From NCBI RefSeq assembly GCF_011420305.2, contig NZ_CP061769.1:682001-746000 (forward strand): a stretch of 64,000 nucleotides of DNA, in the 5' to 3' direction. Shown one piece after another: positions 44,801 through 52,136 of the stretch. The stretch comes from Nocardioides ochotonae. GTDB lineage: Bacteria > Actinomycetota > Actinomycetes > Propionibacteriales > Nocardioidaceae. A program made the translations under genes and the position numbers. A model generated the notes under the pieces. The model made no database searches, was not told the origin of the DNA, and saw nothing but the letters and a program-made list of their open reading frames with translations. Every line of letters begins with the position of its first letter. Within the stretch, counting starts at the first letter, position 1.

Positions 44801-45037
44801 GTGAACGGCACCGAGGTGGCCCGCGCGAACATGCCCGCCGGGCCGGTCACCTCCACCACCTACGCCACCTCCGCGCGCAACAGCACGGTGGCGAACGCCG
44901 ACCCGCTGCTCGTCACCGTGCCGGCCGCGCTGCTGCGCACCGGCACCAACGTGATCGCGGCCGAGACCCACGTGAACTTCCGGGCCACCCGGGACCTCGG
45001 CTTCGACCTGCGGGCGACGCTCACCAGCAACCCCTGA
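41852..45037 (+). CDS. Large secreted beta-propeller / LamG / PKD surface protein
   Basis: The 1,061-residue product has a long signal peptide (residues 1-53, with a twin-Arg-rich n-region and AVGVAAAPQALA). A DUF5122-like beta-propeller covers about 55-450, with repeats such as VVYAGGTFNRV, YVAGDFTSIRGAAKSRF and VLVGGEFATVNGTTTGAI. A fibronectin-III-like module (450-535), a LamG-like jelly roll (547-783; RWHQVVATWSGTVASLYVDG), and a PKD module (800-883; NRPPVAAFSF, SSDPDGTVASYRWDLGDGS) follow. A carbohydrate-binding-like domain (890-1061; RRSFTVADATKAVRLSLETV) ends the protein. There is no sortase motif. It lies at the end of the sugar-transferase operon, so it probably binds or organises the exported polymer. 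Confidence 0.88.
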   Translation: MRSTSLPSGGVSGPRRTRSRAARARRALGTLLAGVLGTGSLLAVGVAAAPQALAAERDQRLSGVTSPMWQTNNNVEAIAVSNGVVYAGGTFNRVRPPGVAVGGAGEVTRTNLAAFDTSSGALVTSFNVTLNGRVDDIAISPNGSRMYIVGMFTSVNGQTRNRVAALNLPSGTLATGFTANANATVMAVAASATGLYVAGDFTSIRGAAKSRFASLDPATGALRAGFTADLDARGQAIEIAPDGSRVLVGGEFATVNGTTTGAIASVDPTTGALATWEANTTQPININCKARVTDIVSSGSTAYVTAEGDPPGCYEGTYAARISDGELEWNSTCLGASMGLAVLDGVLYKASHQHDCAFNYGDARGGYVGGTSRDGFIWWRLVGQDVEDGSFVHWSPNTNASTGTSPVGPRVLATDGSQMFVGGDFSRVNNAAQQGLARFAPGNGSAPDNPPAPTVQANAAGGLTVQWPAVIDKDSGTLTYQLLRGNTVVNEQTVESYPWSRPTMRFDDTGLTPGATYAYRLRVSDGTRTSASSPSTSGTVRASVPPAYADVVRSLGANLYWRAGDLGGTLEDSANGGGSPGEKVGGVATTPGAIAGDGAVRLDGATGHLTSRDPLALTPTFTQSAWFNTTSITGGSLLAVTDAKTGVGTLSDRAVTMDNNGNVVFSVHQPPRAGSPDPLGPRLNNVRLQGLTFNDGRWHQVVATWSGTVASLYVDGILLGTYEGTAGGLTQGYQRVGYTDLTNEQAVFGRNFYAQKWPLTEHFNGAIDEVATFPTALTAAQVQELWAAGVAGGSGGAPANRPPVAAFSFTTDGLTATLDAGASSDPDGTVASYRWDLGDGSTAGGATASRTFAAAGTYPVTLVVTDDDGASTELTRSVTVSAPLPPATSVVVERGVTWAWRYAAGAPPTAWNTTTFDDATWSRGAGSLGFGTTTTLGTNIDTFATTAERPLAAYFRRSFTVADATKAVRLSLETVADDGVVVYVNGTEVARANMPAGPVTSTTYATSARNSTVANADPLLVTVPAALLRTGTNVIAAETHVNFRATRDLGFDLRATLTSNP

Positions 45038-45045
45038 GCCGCCCG

Positions 45046-45082
45046 ACGACGAGGGCCCGGTCATCGACCGGGCCCTCGTCGT
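45046..45082. terminator. Perfect 17-bp hairpin, bidirectional terminator
   Basis: Positions 45,046-45,062 and 45,066-45,082 are exact reverse complements (ACGACGAGGGCCCGGTC), with loop ATC. The hairpin separates the convergent surface-protein and GT2 operons. It has no U-tract, as is common for actinobacterial terminators. Confidence 0.85.
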
Positions 45083-45100
45083 ACGTCGCGACGCTGCGCG

Positions 45101-46015
45101 CTAGATCCCGCGGCCGCGGTGGTGCAGCGCCTCCATCACCCGGTCCGGGGTGACGGCGCGGGCGGCCACGGCGAGCGCCAGCATCGCGCGCGGCTCGACG
45201 GGGTTGCGCCGCATCGAGCGGCCGGCCCAGCCGAGCGCCTCACGGCGGTGCCCCATCGCGGCGTGGGCGAAGGCGATCTGGCCGTGGATGCGCGAGGAGC
45301 CGCGGGAGGAGGACTCGAACTCGGGGTAGCGCGCGAGCAGCCAGGAGAGCCCGGCGGCCATCGTCTCCCAGCGGCGGAAGAAGAACGACTGGGTGCCCCA
45401 GCGCACGACGGCGAGCGGCTCGGGGACGTTGAGCACCGGGTGGGCGCGCGCGCAGCGCAGCAGCAGCTCGTAGTCCTCGCCGAAGCCGCCGGGGACCTCC
45501 TCCTCGACGAGACCGACGGCGCCGCGCAGGGCGGCCGTGCGGGCCACGAACGTCGAGGGGTGCAGCTCGGTGTGCCGGTCGGCCAGCAGCGCCTCGAAGC
45601 CGACCTCGGTGGCCGCCAGCACCCGGTCGTAGGTGCCCCCGTCGTAGGCCACGGTGATCCCGCAGCAGACGAGCACCGCGTCGGGGCGCGCGGCGAGCGC
45701 GGCCACCTGACGCACGAGCTTGCCGGGCAGCCACAGGTCGTCGTCGTCGCAGAACGCGACGAGCTCGCCGTGGGCGGCCTCGATGCCGGTGTTGCGCGCG
45801 CCCGCGAGCCCGGGGCGCCGGGAGTTGGCGATCGTGCGCACGCTCACGCGGCCGTCGTCGCTCTCCAGCATCGGGTCGGGCTCGGAGCGGTCGGCGACCA
45901 CGACGATCTCGAGGGGCCCGGCGTAGTCCTGGGCGCGCACCGAGGCGATCGCCTCGCGCAGCATCTGGGGTCGGTCGCGGGTGGCGATGACCACCGTGAC
46001 GAGGGGAAGGCTCAT
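45101..46015 (-). CDS. Family 2 glycosyltransferase
   Basis: The 304-residue GT-A enzyme has LVTVVIATRDRPQMLREAIAS, GLAGARNTGIEAAHGELVAFCDDDDLWLPGK (the DxD-like metal site) and GGFGEDYELLLRCAR (the ED catalytic-base region). It adds a sugar to the lipid-linked repeat unit on the cytosolic side. The ATG overlaps the stop of the O-antigen-polymerase-like gene (ATGA). The C-terminal helical region (RRWETMAAGLSWLLARYPE) is common in this subgroup. Confidence 0.92.
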   Translation of the reverse strand: MSLPLVTVVIATRDRPQMLREAIASVRAQDYAGPLEIVVVADRSEPDPMLESDDGRVSVRTIANSRRPGLAGARNTGIEAAHGELVAFCDDDDLWLPGKLVRQVAALAARPDAVLVCCGITVAYDGGTYDRVLAATEVGFEALLADRHTELHPSTFVARTAALRGAVGLVEEEVPGGFGEDYELLLRCARAHPVLNVPEPLAVVRWGTQSFFFRRWETMAAGLSWLLARYPEFESSSRGSSRIHGQIAFAHAAMGHRREALGWAGRSMRRNPVEPRAMLALAVAARAVTPDRVMEALHHRGRGI

Positions 46016-47382
46016 GCGCGCTCCGGTTCGGGTGAGGGGTGGGGTCGGTGCCTCCCGGGCGGCCGGTGCCGGCCGGGTGGGGCGGGGTTCGTCGAGGCGG
46101 GGTCGGCGCCACGCAGCCCGAGGGCCGCGGCCACCATCAGCAGCGGGAGCCCGTAGGGCAGGGCGCCGTAGTAGAAGAGCTCCACGGCACCGACCAGCAG
46201 CGCGGTGCTGCACGCGAGCCCCACCGGGTCGCGGCGGCGCAGGGTGCCGAGGAAGGCCAGCGCGAACCAGCCCAGGAAGCACAGCGTCGCCACCGGGCCG
46301 TGGGAGACCAGCACCATCCAGACCTGGCCCTGGGTGCCGACCGGGACGCCGGCCTCGCCGAGGGTCGCCACCGGGGCGCCGTGGCCGAACAACGGGGACT
46401 CCGGCACCAGCTCGAGGGCCTGCGCGTAGAGCGCGGCGCGGTCGTCGGTGCTGGTGGCGTCGGCGCTGGTGCTCAGCCGGGTGCCCTGGCGCTCCTCGAC
46501 CGGCAGCGCGTGGAAGAGCGCGAACGCCACGACGCCCAGCGCGACGATGGCCGCCACCGTGGGGAGGTGCCGGGCGAGCAGCGCGCGCAACCCGACGTAC
46601 GCCGCCGCGAGGGCGACGCCGAGGAACATGCCCCGGTTGAGGGTCAGCAGCGCCGGCACCGCCGAGGCGGGCAGCAGCGCCAGCAGCGGCCAGAACCGGC
46701 GTTGGCCGCGCACCTGCCACAGATGGACCAGGACGAAGGGGAGGAGCAGCGAGTACACGTTGCCCCAGTTGTTCGTGTAGAGGAACGGCGCGCTCGGGCG
46801 CGGGGCGACCTGGAGGAAGGAGTCGGGGTTGAACTGGCTCAGGCGGCGCACGACCATGTGGCTCACCAGCTCGTTGGCGAGCAGGGAGTCGGGCAGCACC
46901 CGGGCGAGCGGGGTGCGCAGGACCGCCGCCGGCATCAGCAGGCCGAGGAACCCGCCGAGCACCGTGTAGACCCACCACAGGGTCAGGCAGCCGCAGACCA
47001 CCCGCTCGGTGAGGCGGTGCCGGGCGTTGTAGACGTAGACGAGCAGCACCGTCCCCGCGACGTACAGCGCGAGGCGGTAGCCGAACCCGATCAGGTCCCC
47101 GGCGGTGCTGAGCATGATCGCCGAGGCCGCGCACCAGGCCACGAACAGCAGCCAGACGCCGAGGCCGCGGGGTGCGCGCACGGTGTCGGCGCGGCCCAGC
47201 AGCAGTGCCATCACGAGGGCGGCCGGGACCCACACGAGGTCGAGCACGCCAACGACCCACCACAGCGGGAGGCCGGCGAACAGCACCACGACCGGCCAGG
47301 CGGGCAGGTCCGCGGCGGCGCGGCTCCCCGGCCCGGCCGGACCGGTGACGGGCAGGGCCCGCGTCGGGGAGGGACTCGACAT
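46012..47382 (-). CDS. O-antigen polymerase/ligase-like membrane protein (Wzy/WaaL type)
   Basis: The 456-residue product has about 11-12 membrane helices, including WPVVVLFAGLPLWWVVGVLDLVW, FGYRLALYVAGTVLLVYVY and VAAIVALGVVAFALFHALPV. A large extracytoplasmic loop contains the Wzy_C-like signature ALYAQALELVPESPLFGHGAP. Such proteins polymerise lipid-linked repeat units or ligate them outside the membrane. It is the first gene of a leftward operon with the GT2 gene and is divergent from the Wzz-like gene across a 166-bp region holding the dyad. Confidence 0.88.
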   Translation of the reverse strand: MSSPSPTRALPVTGPAGPGSRAAADLPAWPVVVLFAGLPLWWVVGVLDLVWVPAALVMALLLGRADTVRAPRGLGVWLLFVAWCAASAIMLSTAGDLIGFGYRLALYVAGTVLLVYVYNARHRLTERVVCGCLTLWWVYTVLGGFLGLLMPAAVLRTPLARVLPDSLLANELVSHMVVRRLSQFNPDSFLQVAPRPSAPFLYTNNWGNVYSLLLPFVLVHLWQVRGQRRFWPLLALLPASAVPALLTLNRGMFLGVALAAAYVGLRALLARHLPTVAAIVALGVVAFALFHALPVEERQGTRLSTSADATSTDDRAALYAQALELVPESPLFGHGAPVATLGEAGVPVGTQGQVWMVLVSHGPVATLCFLGWFALAFLGTLRRRDPVGLACSTALLVGAVELFYYGALPYGLPLLMVAAALGLRGADPASTNPAPPGRHRPPGRHRPHPSPEPERA

Positions 47383-47432
47383 GTCCCGGATCCTCCGGTG
47401 GCGCTCCCGGCGCCGGGGTCCGGCCCGGCGCC

Positions 47433-47454
47433 GTATACCCCATCTGGGGGATAC
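47433..47454. promoter_or_regulatory. Locus dyad, copy C
   Basis: GTATACCCCATCTGGGGGAT, followed by AC, is the most extended copy: GTAT(A)CCCC and GGGG(G)ATAC arms about a central ATCT. It sits midway between the divergent polymerase-like (leftward) and Wzz-like (rightward) genes and could serve both. Confidence 0.62.
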
Positions 47455-47548
47455 GGCTCCGGAGCGCTCGGGGGCGGTCCGGCCCGCTCCCTACCGTGGG
47501 CGCATCGCCGGTCCGTGGGGGACGGTCGTCTCGAGCTTGGAGTCCTAG

Positions 47549-49180
47549 ATGCATGCTGGTCAGGCAGTTCCGGATCCGTGGGGGCTGGGTCGCTACGCCC
47601 GGGTGCTGCGCCGGCGCTGGGTGGTGCTGCTGGTGTGCGCGGCCCTGGGCGCCGGCCTCGGCGCGGCGTACGCCGCCCTGCGCCCGAGCACGGCGACCGC
47701 CGCGGCGATGGTCAACCTCAACGTCATCTCCCAGGACCCCTTCGACCTCCAGCGCGAGCCCTCCGGGCTGATCGACGCCCAGACGGAGGTGCAGACCGTC
47801 CGGTCCTCCGAGGTCGTGTCGCGCGCGGCGGAGAAGCTGGGCGACACCACCCCGGGCGAGCTGCGCAGCGGACTGCGCGCGGAGGTCTACCCCGATGCCA
47901 CCGTCCTGCGGCTGACCTACACCGCCGGCAGCGTGCAGGAGGCGGTCGCCGGGGCGGACCGGATCGCGGTGGAGTTCCTCGCCTATCGCGGCAACCTCGC
48001 CCGCCAGCGGGTGGCCAACGCCGTGGAGCAGCTCAGCCGGCGCCGCGACCTGCTGCGCGACGACGTCCTCGCCGCGACCCGCGAGATCGCCGAGGCACCG
48101 CCGGGCAGCCGGGCAGCCGGCGCCGCGGCCCAGGAGCGCGACATCCTCAACACCGAGATCGAGGAGCTGCTGCTGCGCATCGGCGCGCTCAGCGCCATCG
48201 AGACCACCGGCGGCACGGTGATCACCACCGCCAGCGACATCGGCGCCACCACGGGTCAGTCCCCGGCCGTGATCGTGGGCGGGGGACTGCTGGCCGGGCT
48301 GCTCCTCGGCCTGGTGCTCGCCTTCGCCCGCGACGCCCTCGACGGACGGGTCCGTGACGAGGAGGACCTGGTTGCGGCGGGCTCCGCACCGCTGCTGGCC
48401 ACGCTGCCGCAGGACCTGCACCTGCCCGCGCGCGGCGCCGAGCAGGACGCGCTGCTGCGCGTGTGGCAGTTCCTCGGTGCGGCGCTCGCCGCCCGGGCGA
48501 CCCCCGCGGAGGAGCACCGGGTGCTCGCCGTGCTCGACGCCACCGGTCGCGACGACGCCGAGGCCGGCCTGCCGACCCTCGGCGCCGCGCTCACCCTCGC
48601 CGCCGCGGGGCAGGACGGCGGCGCGGAGCTGGTGCTGGTCGGCGTCCCGCAGCACCGGATGCGGACGCTGGCCACCGAGCTCCACCTCGAGCCCGATCCT
48701 GCGGTCCCGGCCGGCGACCCGGCGGCCGGCACCGTGAGCTACCGCTCGACGCGGCACCCGCAGCTGCGGGTGCGGTGGCTCGACCCGCACGGCGGCGAGG
48801 CCGGCGCGCTGAGCCGCTTCGGCGACGCGCTCACGCAGCGCGAGGCGCTCGCGGCCCGCACCGTCGTGTGCCTGGGGCCCGCGGCCGGCTCCGCCGGCCG
48901 GATGGTCGCGGCCCGTGTCGCCGACGCGGTGCTGGTCGTCACCCGCACCGGGCGCACGCGCCGCGCCGACCTGGCCGCCGCGGTCGCCGACGTCGTGGCC
49001 GTCGAGGGGCAGGTGCTCGGCACCCTCGACGTGCACGGACGCGCGCGACCGGACCGGGAGCACGCACGGGGGCGTCGCGGCGCGCCCACCGACGACGAGT
49101 CGTCCGCTGCCCCCGCCTCGCCCGTGGACGCCGCCGGCGACGCGGGCGCGACCGGCGACGCCGTGAGGACCCGCGCATGA
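47549..49180 (+). CDS. Wzz-like polysaccharide co-polymerase with degenerate kinase domain
   Basis: The 543-residue product has two membrane helices (about 23-42, VVLLVCAALGAGLGAAYAAL; about 240-262, VIVGGGLLAGLLLGLVLAF) flanking an extracytoplasmic helical region, the Wzz/CapA arrangement that sets polymer length. The C-terminal 270 residues align in position with a BY-kinase domain but lack a Walker A GKT, a Walker B DxxP and a Tyr cluster, so it should not bind ATP or autophosphorylate. The tail is disordered (Ala/Asp/Arg-rich). The stop overlaps the sulfotransferase ATG. Confidence 0.85.
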   Translation: MHAGQAVPDPWGLGRYARVLRRRWVVLLVCAALGAGLGAAYAALRPSTATAAAMVNLNVISQDPFDLQREPSGLIDAQTEVQTVRSSEVVSRAAEKLGDTTPGELRSGLRAEVYPDATVLRLTYTAGSVQEAVAGADRIAVEFLAYRGNLARQRVANAVEQLSRRRDLLRDDVLAATREIAEAPPGSRAAGAAAQERDILNTEIEELLLRIGALSAIETTGGTVITTASDIGATTGQSPAVIVGGGLLAGLLLGLVLAFARDALDGRVRDEEDLVAAGSAPLLATLPQDLHLPARGAEQDALLRVWQFLGAALAARATPAEEHRVLAVLDATGRDDAEAGLPTLGAALTLAAAGQDGGAELVLVGVPQHRMRTLATELHLEPDPAVPAGDPAAGTVSYRSTRHPQLRVRWLDPHGGEAGALSRFGDALTQREALAARTVVCLGPAAGSAGRMVAARVADAVLVVTRTGRTRRADLAAAVADVVAVEGQVLGTLDVHGRARPDREHARGRRGAPTDDESSAAPASPVDAAGDAGATGDAVRTRA

Positions 49181-50082
49181 GCACGGCTGCCCGCACCGGT
49201 GCCGGCCTGAAGGACACCGCCCCGCGCTGGATCAAGGACGTCGCGGACCGCACCACCCGTGCGTACGGCGTCGCGACCTCGCCGTGGCGACCCGCCCCGG
49301 ACTTCCTGGTGATCGGCACCAAGCGCGGCGGCACCACCTCGATGTTCGACTACCTGCTCCAGCATCCCGGGCTGCTCGGGCTCTACCCGCAGGTGCGCGG
49401 GAAGAAGAGCACCGACTACTTCTTCCGTGAGACCCACCGCGGCGAGCGGTGGTACCGCTCGCACTTCCACGCCCGCCCCTACCGCGCCGTGCTCGGCGCC
49501 CGGCTCGGCCACGCCCCGCTGGGCGGGGAGGCGTCGCCGTACTACGTGTGGGACCCGCGGATCGCCGCCGAGGTGCGCCGGGTCGCCCCCGGGGTGCGCA
49601 GCATCATGCTGGTGCGCGACCCGGTCAAGCGGGCCTGGTCGCACTACCAGGAGCGGGTCGAGAACGGCGTCGAGCCGCTCGGCTTCGCCGACGCGCTGGC
49701 GGCCGAGGAGGACCGCACCGCCGGTGAGCTGGAGCGGATGGCGGCGGACCCGAGCTACTACGGCACCGCCCACGACTGGTACTCCTACCGCGCCCGCGGG
49801 GTCTACCTGCCGCAGATCCGCAACTGGCTGGCCTCCTTCCCCGCCGAGCAGCTGCTGGTGCTGCGCAGCGAGGACCTGTACGCCGACCCGCAGGCGGTCC
49901 TCGACCGGACCTGCGCGTTCCTCGGCCTGCCGCCGGCCCCGCTGAGCCGCACCTCCGGGCTCAACGCGAGTCGGCCCCGCGACTCCATCCCGTCGCGCGA
50001 GCGCGACCGGCTGGCGGAGTTCTACGCCCCGCACAACGCCGAGCTCGAGCAGTTCCTCGGCCGTCCGCTGGGATGGACGTGA
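49177..50082 (+). CDS. PAPS-dependent sulfotransferase
   Basis: The 301-residue product has the 5'-phosphosulfate loop FLVIGTKRGGTTSMFDYLLQHP (about 38-59) and 3'-phosphate motif MLVRDPVKRAWSHYQERVENG (about 140-160), followed by SYRARGVYLPQIRNWLASFP, as in heparan- and Stf0-like sulfotransferases. It would add sulfate to a carbohydrate, so the polymer may be sulfated. The start overlaps the Wzz-like gene (ATGA). PAP formed by it would need a CysQ-type phosphatase; one is encoded 14 kb upstream. Confidence 0.9.
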   Translation: MSTAARTGAGLKDTAPRWIKDVADRTTRAYGVATSPWRPAPDFLVIGTKRGGTTSMFDYLLQHPGLLGLYPQVRGKKSTDYFFRETHRGERWYRSHFHARPYRAVLGARLGHAPLGGEASPYYVWDPRIAAEVRRVAPGVRSIMLVRDPVKRAWSHYQERVENGVEPLGFADALAAEEDRTAGELERMAADPSYYGTAHDWYSYRARGVYLPQIRNWLASFPAEQLLVLRSEDLYADPQAVLDRTCAFLGLPPAPLSRTSGLNASRPRDSIPSRERDRLAEFYAPHNAELEQFLGRPLGWT

Positions 50083-51293
50083 GGGCCGGGCGCCACCGGA
50101 CGCGGGTGCGTGGCCTGGCCCGGACACTGGTGCCCGTCCTGGCCGTGGTGCTCCTCGCACCCGTCGTACCCGGTGTGCACGGTGTGCCCGGCAGCGCGGC
50201 GGCGCACGCGGCGACCGCGGTCGCTGCCCCGGCGGCGAGCGCGGCCAGGATCACCGTGCCCCGATCGGGGAGCCCGGGCAAGGTCCGGCGCAGCTGGCAG
50301 GTCGACGGCCGGGTGATGGCCGTGCGGATCAAGGGCGACCTGGTCATCGTGGGCGGGGAGTTCCGCAACGCGATCGCCCCGAACGGGCGTCGGGTGGCGG
50401 CCCGCAACCTCGCGGTGTTCCGGCTGGGCAACGGCCGCTTCGTCGCCGGCGCGGTGCCGGGCACCGACGGCGTCGTGCGGGCCCTGGAGACCCGCGGCCG
50501 CTGGCTGTGGGTGGGTGGCTACTTCGAGCGGGTCGGCGGCCTCCCACGCACCGGCCTGGCCAAGATCGACCTGAACACCGGGCGGGTGTCGCCCGGGTTC
50601 GACGCGGGCCTCAACCACGGCGTGCAGGCACTGGCCCGCGGAGCCGGGGGCCTCCTGGCCGGCGGCCGGATGACCCGCGTCGGCGGGGTCGAGCAGAGCT
50701 GGCTCGCCCGCCTCGCACCGGCGACCGGTCGCCTCGACGAGGCGTTCCGCCCCCAGCTCGACGGTCCGGTCTTCGCCCTCGGCGTGGACAAGGTGAGCGG
50801 CCGGGTGTGGGCCGGCGGCGCCTTCGAGCAGGTCGAGGGAGCCGCGCACGACAGCATCGTGGCCCTCGACCTCGCCACCGGTCGGGTCCGCGGACGCCAG
50901 CTGGCGCGCTCGGGCGGTGACGTGCTCTCGCTGCAGGTGACCTCCCGCGGCAGGCGGGTGCTGCTCGCGGACAACTTCAACGTGCTGTGCTCGTGGTCGG
51001 TGCCGACCGGCGCCCGGCAGTGGCGCGTGGCGGCTGGCGGCGACGTCCAGGCGGTGCGGGTGCGCGGCTCGCTCGCCTACTTCGGTGTGCACGGCGGCTT
51101 CGGCGGCCAGCGTCGCGCCAAGCTGCTGGTCGCCGACGTCGGCACCGGCCGGGTGCGCTCGTGGCGGCCGGGGATCCCGGACTTCTGGGGTATCTACGCC
51201 ATCGACGTCAGCCGCCGCGGCCTCGTCGCCGGCGGCCGGATCACCAAGGTGGCCGGCGTCCCGGCCCGGGGCTGGGTGCGCCTCCTGCCCTGA
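50073..51293 (+). CDS. Secreted DUF5122-like beta-propeller protein
   Basis: The 406-residue product has a signal peptide (LVPVLAVVLLAPVVPGVHGV to about residue 48), then six or seven propeller blades such as LVIVGGEFRNAI, LWVGGYFERVGGLPRTGLAKI, LLAGGRMTRVGGVEQSWLARL and VWAGGAFEQVEGAAHDSIVAL. It is related in repeat pattern to the N-terminal half of the 41,852-45,037 protein, but has no added domains. It overlaps the sulfotransferase 3' end by 10 bp; a GTG at 50,079 is an alternative start. It probably acts outside the cell on or with the polymer. Confidence 0.85.
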   Translation: MDVRAGRHRTRVRGLARTLVPVLAVVLLAPVVPGVHGVPGSAAAHAATAVAAPAASAARITVPRSGSPGKVRRSWQVDGRVMAVRIKGDLVIVGGEFRNAIAPNGRRVAARNLAVFRLGNGRFVAGAVPGTDGVVRALETRGRWLWVGGYFERVGGLPRTGLAKIDLNTGRVSPGFDAGLNHGVQALARGAGGLLAGGRMTRVGGVEQSWLARLAPATGRLDEAFRPQLDGPVFALGVDKVSGRVWAGGAFEQVEGAAHDSIVALDLATGRVRGRQLARSGGDVLSLQVTSRGRRVLLADNFNVLCSWSVPTGARQWRVAAGGDVQAVRVRGSLAYFGVHGGFGGQRRAKLLVADVGTGRVRSWRPGIPDFWGIYAIDVSRRGLVAGGRITKVAGVPARGWVRLLP

Positions 51294-51299
51294 CCGCCC

Positions 51300-52136
51300 T
51301 CACGGGTAGGCGACGTACGGCGCCGCGACCCGCCCGTTGAACTGGTCGGTGGCATTCGGCAGTGGCTTGCCGTCGAGCCCGACCTTGCCGCCGACCGTCA
51401 GCGGGGTGGCAGGGTCGAAGCGCACGTCTCCGACGAAGCCGCTGATGTGGCTGGCGAACGAGCGCGGCGTGTCGTCGGCGGGCAGCTGGGTGACGTAGAC
51501 GGCGAGCTCGCCAGGGGTGAGCTCGCAGCGCAGGTGGTACCAGGTCCCGGGCAGCACCCGCTCGCTGGCGTGCACCACGAGGGTGTCCTCCGAGCCGGTG
51601 ACCGTGCACCCCGGGCGGCGCTGGTCGAGCTCGGCCTTGAAGAAGCCCGGATCGTTGGACAGCCCGCGTTGGACCAGGTTGTCGCCGTTGTCGACGGCAC
51701 TCGTGCCGGTGGCGCGGTCGACGCGGAAGTCGGCACCCCAGACGAACGGGCGGGTCCCGGGCTCCAGCAGGTCGCGGGAGCCGACGGGGCTCACCGCGAC
51801 GATCGCCCGCGGGTACGGGGCAGGGTCGGGGGAGAACGCCGGGAGACGCAGTGCCGGGTCGCCGCCGGGGCTGGTGCCGCGCACGGTCATCCGGCCGCCG
51901 TCCAGGGAGAGCGTCCGCACCGTGACCTCGGCCGAGCCGCGCTGCTCCGCCCGGCCGGCGGCGTTGGCGCCGAGCAGCACCACGGAGTCCGCCGGGGCAC
52001 GGGCACGGGTCGGGGCCAGCGGGGTGCCGCCCGCCCCGGCGGGGTCGGGGACCACCGTCGAGGAGGCGCAGGCGGGCACGGTGAGCAGCCCGGCGAGCGC
52101 CGCGGCGGCGGGCCCGCGGGAGCGGGCGGCCCTCAT
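51300..52136 (-). CDS. LamG-like secreted lipoprotein
   Basis: The 278-residue product has a signal with lipobox LLTVPAC near residue 23. The mature part has a jelly-roll-like pattern (FVWGADFRVD, LVQRGLSNDPGFFKAELDQ, LPGTWYHLRCELTPGELAVYV, GKVGLDGKPLPNATDQFNGR) like concanavalin-A/LamG folds in polysaccharide lyase-like proteins. No catalytic residues can be assigned, so carbohydrate binding is the safer reading. The ATG overlaps the stop of the kinase-like gene (ATGA). Its end is 7 bp from the convergent propeller gene. Confidence 0.78.
   Translation of the reverse strand: MRAARSRGPAAAALAGLLTVPACASSTVVPDPAGAGGTPLAPTRARAPADSVVLLGANAAGRAEQRGSAEVTVRTLSLDGGRMTVRGTSPGGDPALRLPAFSPDPAPYPRAIVAVSPVGSRDLLEPGTRPFVWGADFRVDRATGTSAVDNGDNLVQRGLSNDPGFFKAELDQRRPGCTVTGSEDTLVVHASERVLPGTWYHLRCELTPGELAVYVTQLPADDTPRSFASHISGFVGDVRFDPATPLTVGGKVGLDGKPLPNATDQFNGRVAAPYVAYP

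Noticed and set aside
51300..52136. LamG-like lipoprotein as a polysaccharide lyase
   Set aside because: The jelly-roll pattern is present, but no lyase catalytic residues can be identified by eye.
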